Origin: Lepidodermella squamata
Lineage: Eukaryota > Gastrotricha
Direction: 5' to 3'
NCBI GenBank assembly: GCA_047495785.1
Contig: JBLDXI010000001.1
Span: forward strand, 4,030,001 to 4,094,000
DNA length: 64,000 nucleotides
Part shown: piece after piece, positions 1-11,891 of the stretch
Layout of the letters: each line of letters begins with the position of its first letter
Position numbering within the stretch: the stretch's first letter is position 1
Program-made: the position numbers and the translations under genes
The notes under the pieces: generated by a model
The model's input: the letters and a program-made list of their open reading frames with translations, nothing else
The model's database searches: none
Told to the model about the DNA's origin: nothing

Positions 1-2931
1 AGGGTGCTTCAAGCTAATAGTCAAGGCAGTTTGGATGGGAAAATCCGTGCCGTAGTCATTAGAACCGGTTTCATGACGGCGAAAGGCGAACTTACCCGGC
101 TGATTCTCTACCCGAAACCTTTGGATTTTGAGTTCGCAGTTGATGCCGTCAAATTTATTGGAGTTATGGCAGCTATCGCTTTTGTTGGTTTGTGCTATAG
201 TATTGGACTCCGCGTTTCTCGTGGGGAAGAGTAAGTGTTTCACCTCAAGTTGAATTTAGCCAATTTTGTGATTTTTAGGAGAAACATTATCATACTTCGA
301 TCTCTCGATATTATAACAATCGCCGTTCCTCCAGCGCTTCCAATCGCCCTGACCATCGGCTACATGATGGCTCAGCGCAGACTGCAAAAACGAAGTGTTT
401 TCTGCACAAGCCCAAGTGCCATCAACGTCGCTGGAGTGGTCGATGTCGTTTGTATGGACAAAACTGGAACTATGACTGAGGGTGGTCTGGACTTCGAGAA
501 GCTACTCCCGGTGAAAGATGGCCATTTCGTCTCACATACCACCCCAGCTACTCTGCCAGACGATCATTTACTTAGGTGCCTAGTTTCCTGTCATTCCCTG
601 GCTTTGATCGATGGCAAGGCGATTGGCGATCCTATTGAGGAGAAAATGTTTGAACTAGCGAATTGGCACTTGCGACAATCTGATGTTGGCCAGACGTTCA
701 CCCTCGGCTCAGCAAATAATGAAAAATTCTCGCCGCTTATGGTCGTTCGTCCTCCAGAAACTGGCCATAGCATGGCTCCAGCGATCGGAGTTGTGCGACA
801 GCTCCCTTTTTCATCCCACTTCCAGCGAATGTCAGTTGTTGCATGCCCCGTTTTCGAGCAAGGCCAGCACTTGAATGAAACTGATAATATGGCTTTGTAT
901 CTCAAAGGAGCTCCTGAGGTTGTAGTCAACATTTGCCGAGTTACGACCGTCCCGGCTGATTTGGACATTCATCTTGGTGCTTTGACAGAAAACGGCTATC
1001 GAGTCTTGGGCCTGGCCACGAAATCCTTGTCCGGCTACGCTTTGAACGAAATTCTAGGCGCGGATCGGGATGATTTGGAACGAGATCTTGATTTCCTCGG
1101 TTTTCTGGTCTTTGAAAACAAACTGAAGCCTGAAACATGCGGTGTTATTAACAAGTTGAAACAAGCTAAACTGAGGACGATCATGCTAACTGGTGACAAT
1201 GCATTGACTGCTGTAAGCGTGGCGAGACAAGCTGGAATCATTGAAGAGAAGGACCAGGTCTTGATAGTTAATGCGTTCGCTCCATCGCCCGATACCAACA
1301 ATAAGCCTGTCCTTAACTTTATCGAGGTCCAAAGGCGATTCACCGGAAACGAGTCGGAATCAGAGGTTAACTCACCGCGAAATGTTGCGGTTCCTGTTAA
1401 AACTGGGAAATTCAAAGGCGGGGAAAGGCCACCCAGTTACATCCTAGACATGCTTCCTATAGCTCCGTCCAAGGCTATAAAGCTAGTTGTCACTGGATCT
1501 TCCTGGGCTGCGATAAAGGACCACTTCCCAGAGGAGATTGATCGAATTCTGATGCGAGGAGCTGTATTCGCTCGAGTAAATCCTAATCAGAAGAAGGATG
1601 TTATCGAAGGACTACAAAGACTGGGCCTTTACGCCTTGATGTGTGGAGATGGTGCTAATGACTGTGGTGCTCTGAGAGCTGCGTGTACCGGCGTTAGTTT
1701 ATCACAAGCTGAAGCTAGTGTCGCGAGTCCTTTCACCTCAAGAATCGAAAACATCTCGTGCGTCCATTTACTAATTCGAGAGGGACGATGTGCTTTGGTT
1801 ACTTCCTTCTCAATCTTCAGGTTTATGTTACTTTATGGTAAGAATTTCTTTTTGTTAAGTACGGATGGTTATTCTTGTTTGGTTTTAGCGTTCATCCAGT
1901 TCATCTCTACCTTCATTTTGTACTACACCCGAGCTAATTTGAGCCAATACGGGTTCCTTTACGCTGATCTATTTCTCGCAACGACTTTGGTCTTCACGAT
2001 GAGCTTTACGGAAGCCTACGACCACTTGGTGGCTGAAAAACCGCCGTCAAGCCTGCTTGACATACAACCACTGCTGTCGATCGTGATTCAGGGATTTTTC
2101 ATCATTTTCTATCAGGTGCTTTCTTATCTCTACCTCATGTACGGCCGCCATTCGTGGTTTCTACCGTTCAATCCGCCTGAGCATGATACAGAAAATTACT
2201 TGAGCTTCGAATACTACGCCGTGTTTTTGGTCAGTGTGTTCCAGTACCCTTGCATCGCGATTGTTTTGTCTAAGGTATGCACTTTTGATTGATTTAACCT
2301 TCGATAATATCATGTTTAACAGGGAGTTCCGTTTCGCAAACCGATTTTCACGAACTGGCTTTTCTGTCTGAATTTGTTTATCAATTTCGCGTCAAACCTA
2401 TTCACCTGCTTCGACCCTTTACCGCCGTTTCCACGGTACCCGAAGAACTTGGTGAATGCTGAGTTCTCATCATTCGGATCACTGCTGTCTCTAGAGTTGC
2501 CTCCCAACATGGAGTATCGAGGCATAGTCTTCCTTTTCTCCGTCATGTTCTGCTTCACCAGTTTGCTTGTTGAGATTATATTTGTCGAACGGCCTTGGCT
2601 GGCCAATGCGATAAGAAGTTGCTTCAGCAAGATTTCGCGCAAGAAAGCTCATCGGCGGAAGTATGAAGTTCTGGAAGAGCAACTCGGCAGTGCTGGCGAT
2701 AACTGGCCGCCTGTCAGCCGGTCTGCTCAGGACGGGGCGGTGACACTGCTGGCACAGGAGCATCAAATCGAGGGGCATAAGGCTCACCCCGAGAATCACG
2801 AGGACGAAATTTTCACTAGGCCTTTGCCTAAACTACCTCCCGGTGTCCAGAAATCAACAGATTTATCTGCAGTTGGTAGTTCGAATACGAAGGGCAATGT
2901 TAATGACGCTTTATTCAGCGCTGCGATATGA
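1..2931 (+). CDS. P5B-type cation-transporting ATPase (ATP13A2/3-like), 3' part
   Basis: C-terminal two thirds or so of a P5B P-type ATPase; the 5' end lies outside the window. Exons read 1-230, 279-1837, 1889-2274 and 2323-2931, with GT-AG introns of 48-51 bp. Visible motifs in order: the P5B membrane motif PPALP, the phosphorylation site DKTGT, the nucleotide-domain TGDN and the hinge GDGAND. They are followed by several hydrophobic helices and the P5B C-terminal KGVPFRKP block, then a polar tail. Known P5B pumps export polyamines from late endosomes or lysosomes using ATP. This is family knowledge; the substrate here is inferred. The intron at 1838 keeps frame, so an uninterrupted reading would add false residues. 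An AATAAA lies near 3005. Confidence 0.93.
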
Positions 2932-3470
2932 TTAATTGATTTCGACCCGGTGTATATCAAATTTGATTATTTATAAGAGTTGTGAGCCCTACAATTTTAT
3001 ATTCCAATAAAATCTGATAATGCAGTCATGATTTTTCGAATTGAGGAATAGCATTGGAGATACTAGAGGAGAAGAAATTTGTAGAACTTTAAGACAGAAA
3101 GATTGCTGTCCCAAAATTGTTAGAATATGTTTTCAGCCGAAGATCTGATTTGCGATTCCCGGCTGCATGGATGCCGTTTCCCAATCAGTTGCTGCCAAGA
3201 GTTGTAACGCTGATCTTAATTGTTCGCGAGCTCATTTCATAACGCTAACACGTTTGAATACAAAATATTCCCATTTTTATTATGCTTCCAATAAGAAAAC
3301 GGCAGAATGATTGTAACTAAGAGTTCGATTTCAGGAAGACTTTCTTGGTACAAAGGAAGAAAAATAAGTTGTTCGATTCGTCATAAGTATTGTTCACAAT
3401 CCCTCACTTGGGTATATACATTATACAAAAAAACGGACGGGTGAAAAACAAAGGTTGGTTGTCAGTGATT
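2932..3470. other. Intergenic, 3' region of the ATPase
   Basis: AT-rich sequence with a poly(A) signal near 3005. It separates convergent genes (ATPase on +, ankyrin gene on -). I see no coding potential or repeat in it. Confidence 0.6.
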
Positions 3471-4106
3471 TTATAGCGCGACAAGAATGAGACACGACGA
3501 AGCAAGAAGACCTGTGGTGATAGCAAATGTGGTCACAGCCGACGACTTGGCTTGTTGCGATTGCGCTGACAAATCTGTGCCGCTTTTGCCTCCACGGTCG
3601 CGCAGCAATTTCGCTGTCGCGGTTTCCTTGGCGTAGTTGGCAGAGTCCAGAGCCGTCGCGCCATCCTTGGTCTGAGCGTTGATGAAAGCGCCACGGTCCA
3701 ACAGCAGCCGGACAGTTTCAGTCCGGCCAGCATACGCCGCGGCAATCAAAGCCGTTGAGCCGTCGTTATTTTTCGACTCAATATTCGCCTTTCTGTCCAG
3801 CAACAGCGCGCAGGTTTCGGTTTTGCCAGCGTATGCAGCGACAACTAATGGGGAGGATCCGTCACGGTTGGGCGATTCAATGTTAGCACCACGGTCGAGA
3901 AGATACCGACAAACTGCTGTGTTTCCAGCGTAGGCAGCAGCGACGAGAGGGGTAGCACCATCGACACCTCGTGCCTCGATATTCGCGCCCTGATTGAGTA
4001 GAGACGTGACAGCGTTGAGATTGCCTTCGTAGGCAGCGTTGATCAGATCGTCGTCTTTTCCAGCCAGCGCCACGCCAGCGAACAGCAGCAATGTTATGTA
4101 TCTCAT
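3471..4106 (-). CDS. Secreted ankyrin-repeat protein with GPI-type tail (copy 1)
   Basis: Single-exon ORF of about 211 residues. I start at the ATG at 4106 because the longer frame begins with GTG. Residues 1-15 are a hydrophobic signal peptide ending ALAG. Four to five ankyrin repeats follow, with the consensus DG(A/S)TPLVAAAYAG and LLLDRGANIE. The C-terminus has a polar spacer (SAQSQQAKSS) and a terminal hydrophobic stretch of about 20 residues with no charged tail, as expected of a GPI-anchor signal. Ankyrin repeats are normally cytosolic protein-binding scaffolds, so signal peptide plus GPI end is unusual and predicts an outer-surface location. The binding partner is unknown. It is paralogous to the gene at 6940-7557, on the same strand. 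Confidence 0.8.
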   Translation of the reverse strand: MRYITLLLFAGVALAGKDDDLINAAYEGNLNAVTSLLNQGANIEARGVDGATPLVAAAYAGNTAVCRYLLDRGANIESPNRDGSSPLVVAAYAGKTETCALLLDRKANIESKNNDGSTALIAAAYAGRTETVRLLLDRGAFINAQTKDGATALDSANYAKETATAKLLRDRGGKSGTDLSAQSQQAKSSAVTTFAITTGLLASSCLILVAL

Positions 4107-6939
4107 TCTCAAAAATAACACTAGAAATAAACAATAAAGAAGCGTTGAAACAGAGGAAATGATCGAAAAGTGAAAATCTCAAATTATCAATTTCAATATC
4201 AATAGAAATAGTAATCACAATTCGGATGCTTAGGCAACATTTTAGCGGAAAATCAACAACTACACACTCGAAGTCGTCGTGCGATTTCCATCGTGAAAAC
4301 GACGGCTTAAAACACAATCAGGAGGGCATTCGCTTCCGTTAGTGATCAGAGATTGATCCCGGACAAGTTAAACATATGAATGCTAAATAATGATGCGCCC
4401 TGAAAAATCCGGACAAAAGTTTAGGACAAATTCAACTCATTTCAATAATAAAATCCCTAGTAATTCCCCTTTATTAGGCTTTAGGCTTAAATCACTAGTG
4501 GATTAGTGAGAGAAGAGGGGGAGGCTTAATCGCTTTTTCTGGCTCTAAAACAGTAATAGAAACGTTTATAACTCCTGAAAGTATCGTCAAATGAAACTCA
4601 ACTTCCTACTTGATTGAAATTCAAAATGGCCAACTGTTAGCGCCTTAATGGAAGTGTGTTGACTGATCGAAATGCTCGAAAACAATTTCTCGAAAGTTGT
4701 GTTGATCCTAGGAAACTAGAATCCTAGGAACTTAACGAGCCTATTGTGTCCTTACTGCGTGCAGATGTTAAGAAAGAATGAAGTTACCCTTCTGCCACAA
4801 AATTAAGACTTTGATTTCTAATCACTCGGTAATTCAGTTCTCATAAATTTAATGAGCAAGGCTAAACGCTGATCTCATTGGTTGTTGATGTCTAGACTGA
4901 GTAAATGAGAATGACAATTTATACGGCGAAAATCTTTAAAAATGTATCCAGGGTCTAGTAAATCACAACAAAGAACCTAAAATCAGGAATATAATGAAGA
5001 GAAGACATATAAAGGGAAATGCTGTCGGTTGTTGGGATTAAGGTTGCCTTTTCATTGAAAAAGGACAATTTCGCCTGAATATTCGGGCACCTGTCCAACG
5101 AGTTATAGCGATGAACTGTAATCCGCGAACTGTAAATCACTGCCAAGGACATAAGTTGTTCTATCTGCGGCGAATAAGCCGCCACCCAGGGGAGCGTGAT
5201 AAGGAAGGAGCAGCTTGAGACCATTTATAGCGCGCACAGCGAATTATACTAAGTTGACTGTGAGCGCGCGGTTGCCGCTCGCGGTCAGCCGTATATTCTC
5301 AAGACGGTGATAATATCGGCGCGCATTCGGCAATATTTGCACTCGACGCAGCTCTCTCGATGGCCTGCTGCGATCGATTTTTCAAGAGAGAGAAAGCCGC
5401 ATCGGTCTCAATACACACTTGAGTTTATATCCGCTGCTCTAACTATAACAGCAGACAAAGATATATGAGCGGCATTTACAATAGCGGGCTGGAAATCAGT
5501 ATTTTAAATACAACAAATGCGATTTGTTTCAGCTAAAAAATGACAAGTTGTTTCTTACGAGAGGATAGCGCGCGTCGGGTGAAAAAAGACGATGGCTTTT
5601 ATAGACAAGAGGGCGGGCGGCCATTGTTTTACGCCTAATCACGGCCCACTACTTGACGGAACACTTCGGACATGACTGTGCTGTAGTCGGATATTGCAGC
5701 CAGGTGTCGGCACAATGGCCATTCGGCATGACAGCTCTCGCTATGGAAAAAGAAGAAGAACGCGCTACTTGTCAGGGATATAAGACACAAGACCCAGCTC
5801 GGTGCGCCGCGTTAATGCGAGATTGAGCTCGTACTAGGTCGCGTGGCGTTATTTGCCGAGCAATTTTTTTGCCCTGCCTTTACTTACAAAGAACAGCGAC
5901 GTTGTCGGCCTAAGCGCAGCCGTTTGCATCAAGTAGATATTAATGTTTAATAATATTATTACTACCTGTCGCGAGCGCCTGAAATTGAGGTGAACGAGTT
6001 TTGTTTACTCTGTATTTAACGTGAGCAAATAAATGTCTCTCTCTCTCTCTCTCCCTCCCTGAGTTCCAAAGCCCAGATTACGCCGCGGCAGTTGCACATA
6101 ATACGCCCATATTCCGTTTTTTGTGTTCACTTCATTGTCTCAGAGAAACGCCTTCGCATGCTTAGTCATCACTTTAACATGAAAGTATCAAGCCAAGCGT
6201 AGCAGATCAATTAAGATGAGGAATGATAAAGAAAACAAACAACGGTGAATTTCGTAGAATGAGTCAAAAAAAATTCGGCCTCGTAATTGAAGTCGTTGTA
6301 ACACTCAGCACGTGGGCATGTCTCAAGTACTCACCTTGTTGCGTGCATCGACTTTTTTGCTTTCCACTAACCGTTGTCCAGCATCACAGTTTGAAATTAA
6401 AGAATTCTGAGCTGCGTTTCTGTTTCGGTAAAGCCAATGGGATTAATGTTTTGTGTTATTTGTAGCTTGGTGAAAGTATCCTCAGAAACATTATAAAGCT
6501 CATCGCCTTCGGGCTAGATACGCCAGAAGTATTATGCTAAGAAATGCTGAGAAATGTATCTGCTTTGTCTGCATTTGGGCCACTTTGATGGTTATTCAGC
6601 CTATTCCCGGCGAATTATCAAAGAGATTGAATTCAACATCGGAAACCCGCGTGCTGGGTTACGAGTTATGCAACGACTGCAAGCCCAATTAAGTTTCGAT
6701 GATTTTCATTATCCAAATCTTCCGACTTCGTAGACTCAAGAATAAAAATGAGATGTCCACTCGCGGAAAATGAAGGCTTTCTGGTCGAATCCTCATATTA
6801 AGTTTAATCATCCATTTTGCATGATACATTTTATGAAAGCACTGTCCCTTCAGCGGAACGATTAAAGGAAGCTAGTTTATGTTAACCTTCACCAAACTTT
6901 TCAGTCTTTTGCTCTCACCTCGCATCAGACACTCATTGA
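4107..6939. other. Long intergenic region between the two ankyrin genes
   Basis: About 2.8 kb without a convincing gene. It contains a GC-rich stretch rich in GCGC and TCGCGG near 5240-5480 and a TC microsatellite at 6035. A TATAAATGG on the minus strand near 5225 sits at the start of an 89-codon ORF that I do not accept (see rejected items). Part of it must hold the promoter of copy 1. Confidence 0.5.
6035..6060. repeat. (TC)n microsatellite
   Basis: Uninterrupted TC dinucleotides that decay into CCCTCCCT. A simple repeat in intergenic DNA. Confidence 0.9.
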
Positions 6940-7557
6940 TCAGGCGACAATCCGAGCGGCGACTGAATAGAAGACAACTGAAATAAGGGGAATCAAGCAA
7001 CTGGAGTCTTGAAAGATCGAATTCGACCCAGAAGCACCTCTCGCACGCAAATATTCCGCAGTGTCTAGGTAGTTTGCCCATTTCGCAACAGTCAAAGCCG
7101 TTGCACCGTTGTTGTCCCTTGCATTCATGTTCGCACCCCTCTCTATCAACTGCCTGATAATAGCTGTTCTTCCAGCGAAAGCAGCAGCAATCAACGGAGT
7201 CGCCCCATTCTTGTTTCTAGCTTCAATGTTAGCCTTGTTATCCAGAAGGATACCGACAGTTTCGTTCTGCCCAGCAAAGGCTGCTGTTAGCAAAGCAGTA
7301 TCCCAGTCTAAGTTCCTAGCCTCGATATTAGCGCCCTTGGTTATGAGAAGTTTGACAATCGCATTGTTTCCAAAATAACTCGCCTCGATCAATGCAGTAT
7401 TACCTTTCAAATCTCGAGCTTCAACACTGACACCCTTATCCAGGTAGTCCAAGATTGCATCGGGAAGATTATCAGATGCCGCGGCTATGAAAGCTGCCTC
7501 TCGAGATATTGCCTCGACACGGGCGAACAAAACCAAAAACCAGCAAATTCTAAGCAT
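6940..7557 (-). CDS. Secreted ankyrin-repeat protein with GPI-type tail (copy 2)
   Basis: Single-exon ORF of about 205 residues. Translation starts at the ATG at 7557, because the longer frame starts with TTG. The first 16 residues (MLRICWFLVLFARVEA) form a signal peptide. Four to five ankyrin repeats follow with the same phrasing as copy 1 (GANIEARN, LLTAAFAGQNETVGILLD). The end is a short polar spacer and a hydrophobic C-terminus without a basic tail, again suggesting GPI attachment. The shared architecture and strand make this a tandem duplicate of 3471-4106, clearly diverged. Function unknown; an extracellular protein-binding role is inferred. Confidence 0.8.
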   Translation of the reverse strand: MLRICWFLVLFARVEAISREAAFIAAASDNLPDAILDYLDKGVSVEARDLKGNTALIEASYFGNNAIVKLLITKGANIEARNLDWDTALLTAAFAGQNETVGILLDNKANIEARNKNGATPLIAAAFAGRTAIIRQLIERGANMNARDNNGATALTVAKWANYLDTAEYLRARGASGSNSIFQDSSCLIPLISVVFYSVAARIVA

Positions 7558-8050
7558 TGGTAGTAGTATACGCAAATAATTTTAATGTTTAATTCCTTCA
7601 TTTATGAGTTGTCTATTTTTCCGAGGCGATAGAACGTGAGCAGGTGAGCTAACAATAACGCTGTTTAATTTCTCGAGAATTCTCCCTAAATTGCACGATC
7701 TATTGATTTTTCTCGCTAGTAAAGCACTTGAGGCGTCAATGTTCTAAGGGACCATTCCTGTTCATGAAAGAAATTCGAAACCTAACAACATGATTCTTCT
7801 CGTTGAGACACTGCTTATCAGCTATTCATCGAACGTGTTTTCAAAGGTCTGAAGCGAAAATGCTTTTAAATCGTGTCTCAAAATTGCTACCCTAAACCTT
7901 TCGGAAATCCCAGATTCAACTTTGGGACTGTGATCTCGCGGAGGTTGAGTGTCTTTGGTGGGGGATAACTGTATTTAAGCGGTGATTTCCAGCGAGTAAA
8001 TCACACTGAAACAACTTTTTTCTCAATTCAAAGCATCTAAAACTTCAACA
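7558..8050. other. Intergenic spacer with divergent promoters
   Basis: About 490 bp between ankyrin copy 2 (-) and the small gene at 8051 (+). A TATTTAA box at 7972 lies about 80 bp upstream of the small ORF. Nothing else is recognised. Confidence 0.5.
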
Positions 8051-8179
8051 ATGACTTTCGACTACATTTTTTACTACGTCATGGTTGTGGCTAATCAACC
8101 AACCCGTCGAGAAGTCAAGCATCAAACAACGAAGCGACAGCAACTCGAATATGTCAAGGTGGCTCTCAAGCCGCAATAA
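8051..8179 (+). CDS. Very small protein, 42 aa, YxVM motif
   Basis: ATG-initiated ORF of 42 residues (MTFDYIFYYVMVVANQ at the N-terminus, a basic polar remainder ending KPQ). The TATTTAA box lies about 80 bp upstream and AATAAA follows at about 8222, so it looks like a complete miniature gene. The N-terminal block shares the spacing of an acidic residue, then Y-x-V-M, with two other short ORFs here (9924-10181 and 28846-29061). No family is recognised. It could also be an upstream ORF of the following gene, but the local poly(A) signal argues against that. Confidence 0.5.
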   Translation: MTFDYIFYYVMVVANQPTRREVKHQTTKRQQLEYVKVALKPQ

Positions 8180-8371
8180 TAGACATTTGTGAATTTCGAT
8201 TTTTCATACCTCTACTTGACAATAATAAAACACATAATCGCCCACCGTTTTTGTCTGTAATTGCACTTTGGTCCCATGGTGATACAGCGCAAAGTGATTG
8301 CTGTTTTGTTCGATGCATACAGAAATCGAAATTTTTGAAAGTTTTTAGCTGCGCTTCAGTTCGAACACAAA

Positions 8372-9695
8372 ATGATCCTGTTTTTGACAGCAATTTTCTT
8401 CGGCCAGGCTTGTGCAGATTTGCCAGAAGACATTTCACTCTTGCTGTATCCTGACCTGCAGAATGTGTACTACGATAAACATCCTACAAGTGAGCCATTG
8501 TATGACTCAACTTTTCAATTCAATGAAATTTGAATCTCCGCAGTATATACAAACTATCAGAACCATTGCAGATTGACGAATTACACAATTATGGACGATG
8601 AAAACTACTTCATTTATGGCAGTTTGCCAAAATCTGCCATTGCCTTATCCCTCTCTTACACAGCAAAGTGTTTTATTCAAATAACAGCCAGGGAAGATCT
8701 GATTTTACGACTTCAGCTTTCAATGGCTTCGTCGGGTCTTTGCAGATCAACCAGCGTCTCCCGGAGGTGGTCAGCTCCTGACCAAGTGATGCTCAGGGCA
8801 TGGAGTGGTTTGATAGAGGAAGCGTATCTGGAAACATCCTATGGCGACCTTAATTTGGTTAGTCACCCTATTTCAATCCATTCTAGGTAATTTCTTTCTT
8901 CTAAAGATAATGCAAGCTCCTTCGTCGAAGTTGGGCAACTATTGCGCATCCATGGACGTGAAATCTGCAGTAAACTCGGTTACAATTCTAGCTGAATTTA
9001 CGGGCGATTTTTCACCCAAAAGCGATTTCAACTTCACACTTCAAGTGACAACCCTCGACAAATCGTCTGTTTCTTACGCATCCGACTCTGGATCGCTTAC
9101 GTCAACGCAAGCTATCATTCTCTACGTTCTGCTCGCCATCGGGGCCTTTTTCCTTCTCGTCATAGTAGCATTCCGCATTTTCTTCTATCCACGCAACGGA
9201 GTTCCTTTCAAACAGTTCTGCCTACGTCACAAAATCTGCGGTTGCTGCGTTGGAGAAATTCAAAGCCAACCTGCAGCTAATGTAACGAGACGACGTCAGC
9301 GGCGCATTTTGAATGATGTCGCGAGTTTGGATCAAGTTGCTGCTATCGTTTCCTCCGGGCACTTTTCAACTCACACGAATGTTTTCCTTCACCAAGAATT
9401 GCAACGAGCAGCTGTTTACTGTAAGCAAATAAAAACGTGTTTTCTAGTTTAAAATTTTCTCTATTCAGATACTAACGTAAAATCGCAAAGGCTTATGCCG
9501 TTAATGGAGATGAAAAGTGTGGACTCGATGAAGTCGTTGCGTGGTTGCGAGATCCCATCAGCGAGCGCCCGTGGTCCTAGGATCCTTTCCATGGGGCTCT
9601 CGGCTGAAAGCGAGGAGCTAATCGAACCGAAAATGCCGGCATATCCAATCAACAATGCTGTCAACACGGCAACGCAACATATTATTTCAAGATGA
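8372..9695 (+). CDS. CUB-like single-pass membrane protein, isolated member (A)
   Basis: Spliced model: 8372-8489, 8544-8857, 8907-9420 and 9469-9695. Signal peptide MILFLTAIFFGQACA is followed by LLLYPDLQN, matching the LYPRSF segment of the array genes. A phase-1 intron precedes I-Y-T-N-Y-Q-N-H-C, the family core, and ENYFIYGS follows. The CUB-like domain ends in FNFTLQV. A transmembrane helix (AIILYVLLAIGAFFLLVIV) comes next, then a basic and cysteine-containing juxtamembrane segment (FCLRHKICGCC) and a cytoplasmic tail of about 130 residues. The phase-0 third intron matches those in members B, H and I. It is the only member outside the 20.9-38.5 kb array, 11 kb upstream of it. Confidence 0.75.
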
Positions 9696-9923
9696 TTCAT
9701 ATAACACAATTTCGTGTTCTGTGACACCCGTTTTGTTGCCTTGTTGTGTTTTTAAGATAAAATTCAAACTTCTGACTTTCCGACCGGCGTCACGCGACTC
9801 GATAGCTGTATGAATCAGATACCTGCCGGAAGCGCAGCACTCAAGAGTGCTTCTACGGAGAACGAATTCGATGCGAAACCTTTTCTCGGACGAATTTTCT
9901 GCGAGAAAAATTGACTTCTGCGA

Positions 9924-10181
9924 ATGGCGTCGCCTGTCGAGCGCATGGTTGAGCATTTGTTCTACAGCGTGATGGTCGGGCTACCGAATTCGAGGAAGGC
10001 AATCTATTACCGCTACATATTGCGCCAGCTTCACATAAGCACGCCGTCTGATGACCAGCAAACATCAAGCAACAGTGATGAAAATCGGAGGGTTGTGCTG
10101 AATGTTGAGCAGGTCGTGCTGGAATTTCTTATATCAGACGACGGGCTTGTTACGAATCTTTCAGCGCAACGCGAATCATGA
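9924..10181 (+). CDS. Small protein, 85 aa, YxVM motif
   Basis: ATG ORF of 85 residues, N-terminus MASPVERMVEHLFYSVMVG, with a serine- and aspartate-rich middle. AATAAA follows at about 10238. The V-E-x-L-x-Y-x-V-M block resembles V-E-L-L-L-Y-K-V-M in the ORF at 28846 and, more weakly, the ORF at 8051. No signal peptide, transmembrane helix or known domain is visible. Probably a real single-exon gene of a small lineage-specific family; function unknown. Confidence 0.5.
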   Translation: MASPVERMVEHLFYSVMVGLPNSRKAIYYRYILRQLHISTPSDDQQTSSNSDENRRVVLNVEQVVLEFLISDDGLVTNLSAQRES

Positions 10182-11260
10182 TTCGGTTGTGTTCCGATTT
10201 CGTTTTGATTGTCGTGACTTTTACGATATTTGACTCAATAAATAATTATCGAACCCGGTGATTTTCCGCCTCTTATTTAGTGATGATATCAACTATCAAC
10301 CATATCAAGGCTTACAACGCTGATCTGAATCTAAATCCATCTACAGTGATGATTTTTTAGGTTAATTTTTGTTTCAGTATGTATTCATGTTGATGACGAT
10401 CAGTGGGATCTCCAGCCTAATATGACTTACTAATTAGCAAACCCAACAAAGAAAATGGAGTACGAATCCCAATATTTTTGGTATTTTAATTTTGTCGAAG
10501 GAACCTCGGATATTGGAATCCTTTATGTTTGGTTGGTTAAGCCTTGGTTACGCAGTGGAAGGCTTGAGGTGAAAATTGAGGGGAACATCGAAAACCTCTC
10601 GAGGGTGCCCTAAATTTGCAGAATTGCATAACAGCATCACATCTGAACCTAAACTGAACCTAATTTCTCCCTTTTACTTTGAACAACGATGGCTCGCTAA
10701 CGGTGAGGAATTAGCTTATGAGATTTTGTGAGCTTACTGCGAAATAGGTTTTGACCATTGATGGTCAAAATATATGAGCCCGGAGAACCTCATGGCTATG
10801 GAATGACAGTGTTTGAAAAAAGTCGACTTTGACTTTAGACTCTTTGAAGTTGACTGTGATGCAATTTTACGCATATTTCGTCGCGTTGCGTTTGAAGGGG
10901 CCGCTCTCGAAATGATCTATCCAAAATGATCAGCTAAGCGAGAGCCATAAGAGAGAGATACCGATTTATTGGTGGTCTGCGTTACATAATTCTTAGTAAC
11001 ATTGCCTTTAAGACACAGAGATATGAATTAATTAACTTCAGTATACTTGTATGGTATGACATGAGTAAAACGTTTATATCTGTACGGAGCCACCCGAGAT
11101 TTACGAGTCGGAACGAGCCGGAGGCGAGTTGCGATGAGTAAATCGAGTGCGGCGAGTTCAGATATGAACGATTTACGAATGTTATACCGTAAAATATCGA
11201 ATTGTCAATGCGACTCGACCTATATTTCTGGGGACAATTCTATATTTAGGTGATATTTCT
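10182..11260. other. Intergenic region
   Basis: About 1.1 kb. Around 11070-11180 a GAG/CGAG-rich stretch repeats words such as CAGATATGAACG and GAGCCGGAGG. It may belong to the 3' untranslated region of the adjacent retrotransposon, but no clear boundary or poly(A) is visible. Confidence 0.4.
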
Positions 11261-11891
11261 TAATAATAAGTATTGGTTATTTATCGTTGGTTGGAATATA
11301 GATGGTGGTGAAGAATTCGAATACTGTCTTTGAGGGCCTGTGAAGCGATATCGATGGCTGTGCCGGCGTTGATTCCATAATCGCGCAGAAGTTTTACGGC
11401 TTCTGTTGTCAGGGATCCGCGGGCACCGATATATAGTCCATGTACTTCTATTGAATCTAGGTTGTATGCTGCGCAAATAAACTTGCTACATGGCTCGTAT
11501 ATTGCGCGTTTTTCCGCATCGACCAATTCGAATTGGTTTTGCGAAGACTCGCATCTGATAGTTGGATCAATAATTATTCCTGTTCGGCTTCCTTTTCGGA
11601 GGGCTAGGATATCAAAGCGGCGAGAAGAGCCGTTGCTGGCTACACAATGTCCTTCCTCAGTCATGAGACGTACTATAGGACGCCGCGGCTTGCTGAGAAT
11701 CAGAAAAAGCGTGATATTTTTAATGAGGTCCAAAGTCCAACTTGACCAATGAATCATCTCATTACACTTTTTGCAATCATCTCAAGCCTCTTTTTTGCTT
11801 AAGATCAACGAGATCAACACATCTTTACACAGCATCACGCCGATCTTTTGCTGTAAATTAATTCTCAGCGGTTTTTAATTATTGACATTTA

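Noticed and set aside
591-1415. Minus-strand ORFs of about 125 codons
   Set aside because: Shadows of the ATPase coding sequence; the plus frame has all family motifs.
4955-5224. 89-codon minus-strand ORF with a hydrophobic start
   Set aside because: The TATAAATGG overlaps its own ATG, which is too close to be its TATA box. No domain, paralogue or poly(A) context.
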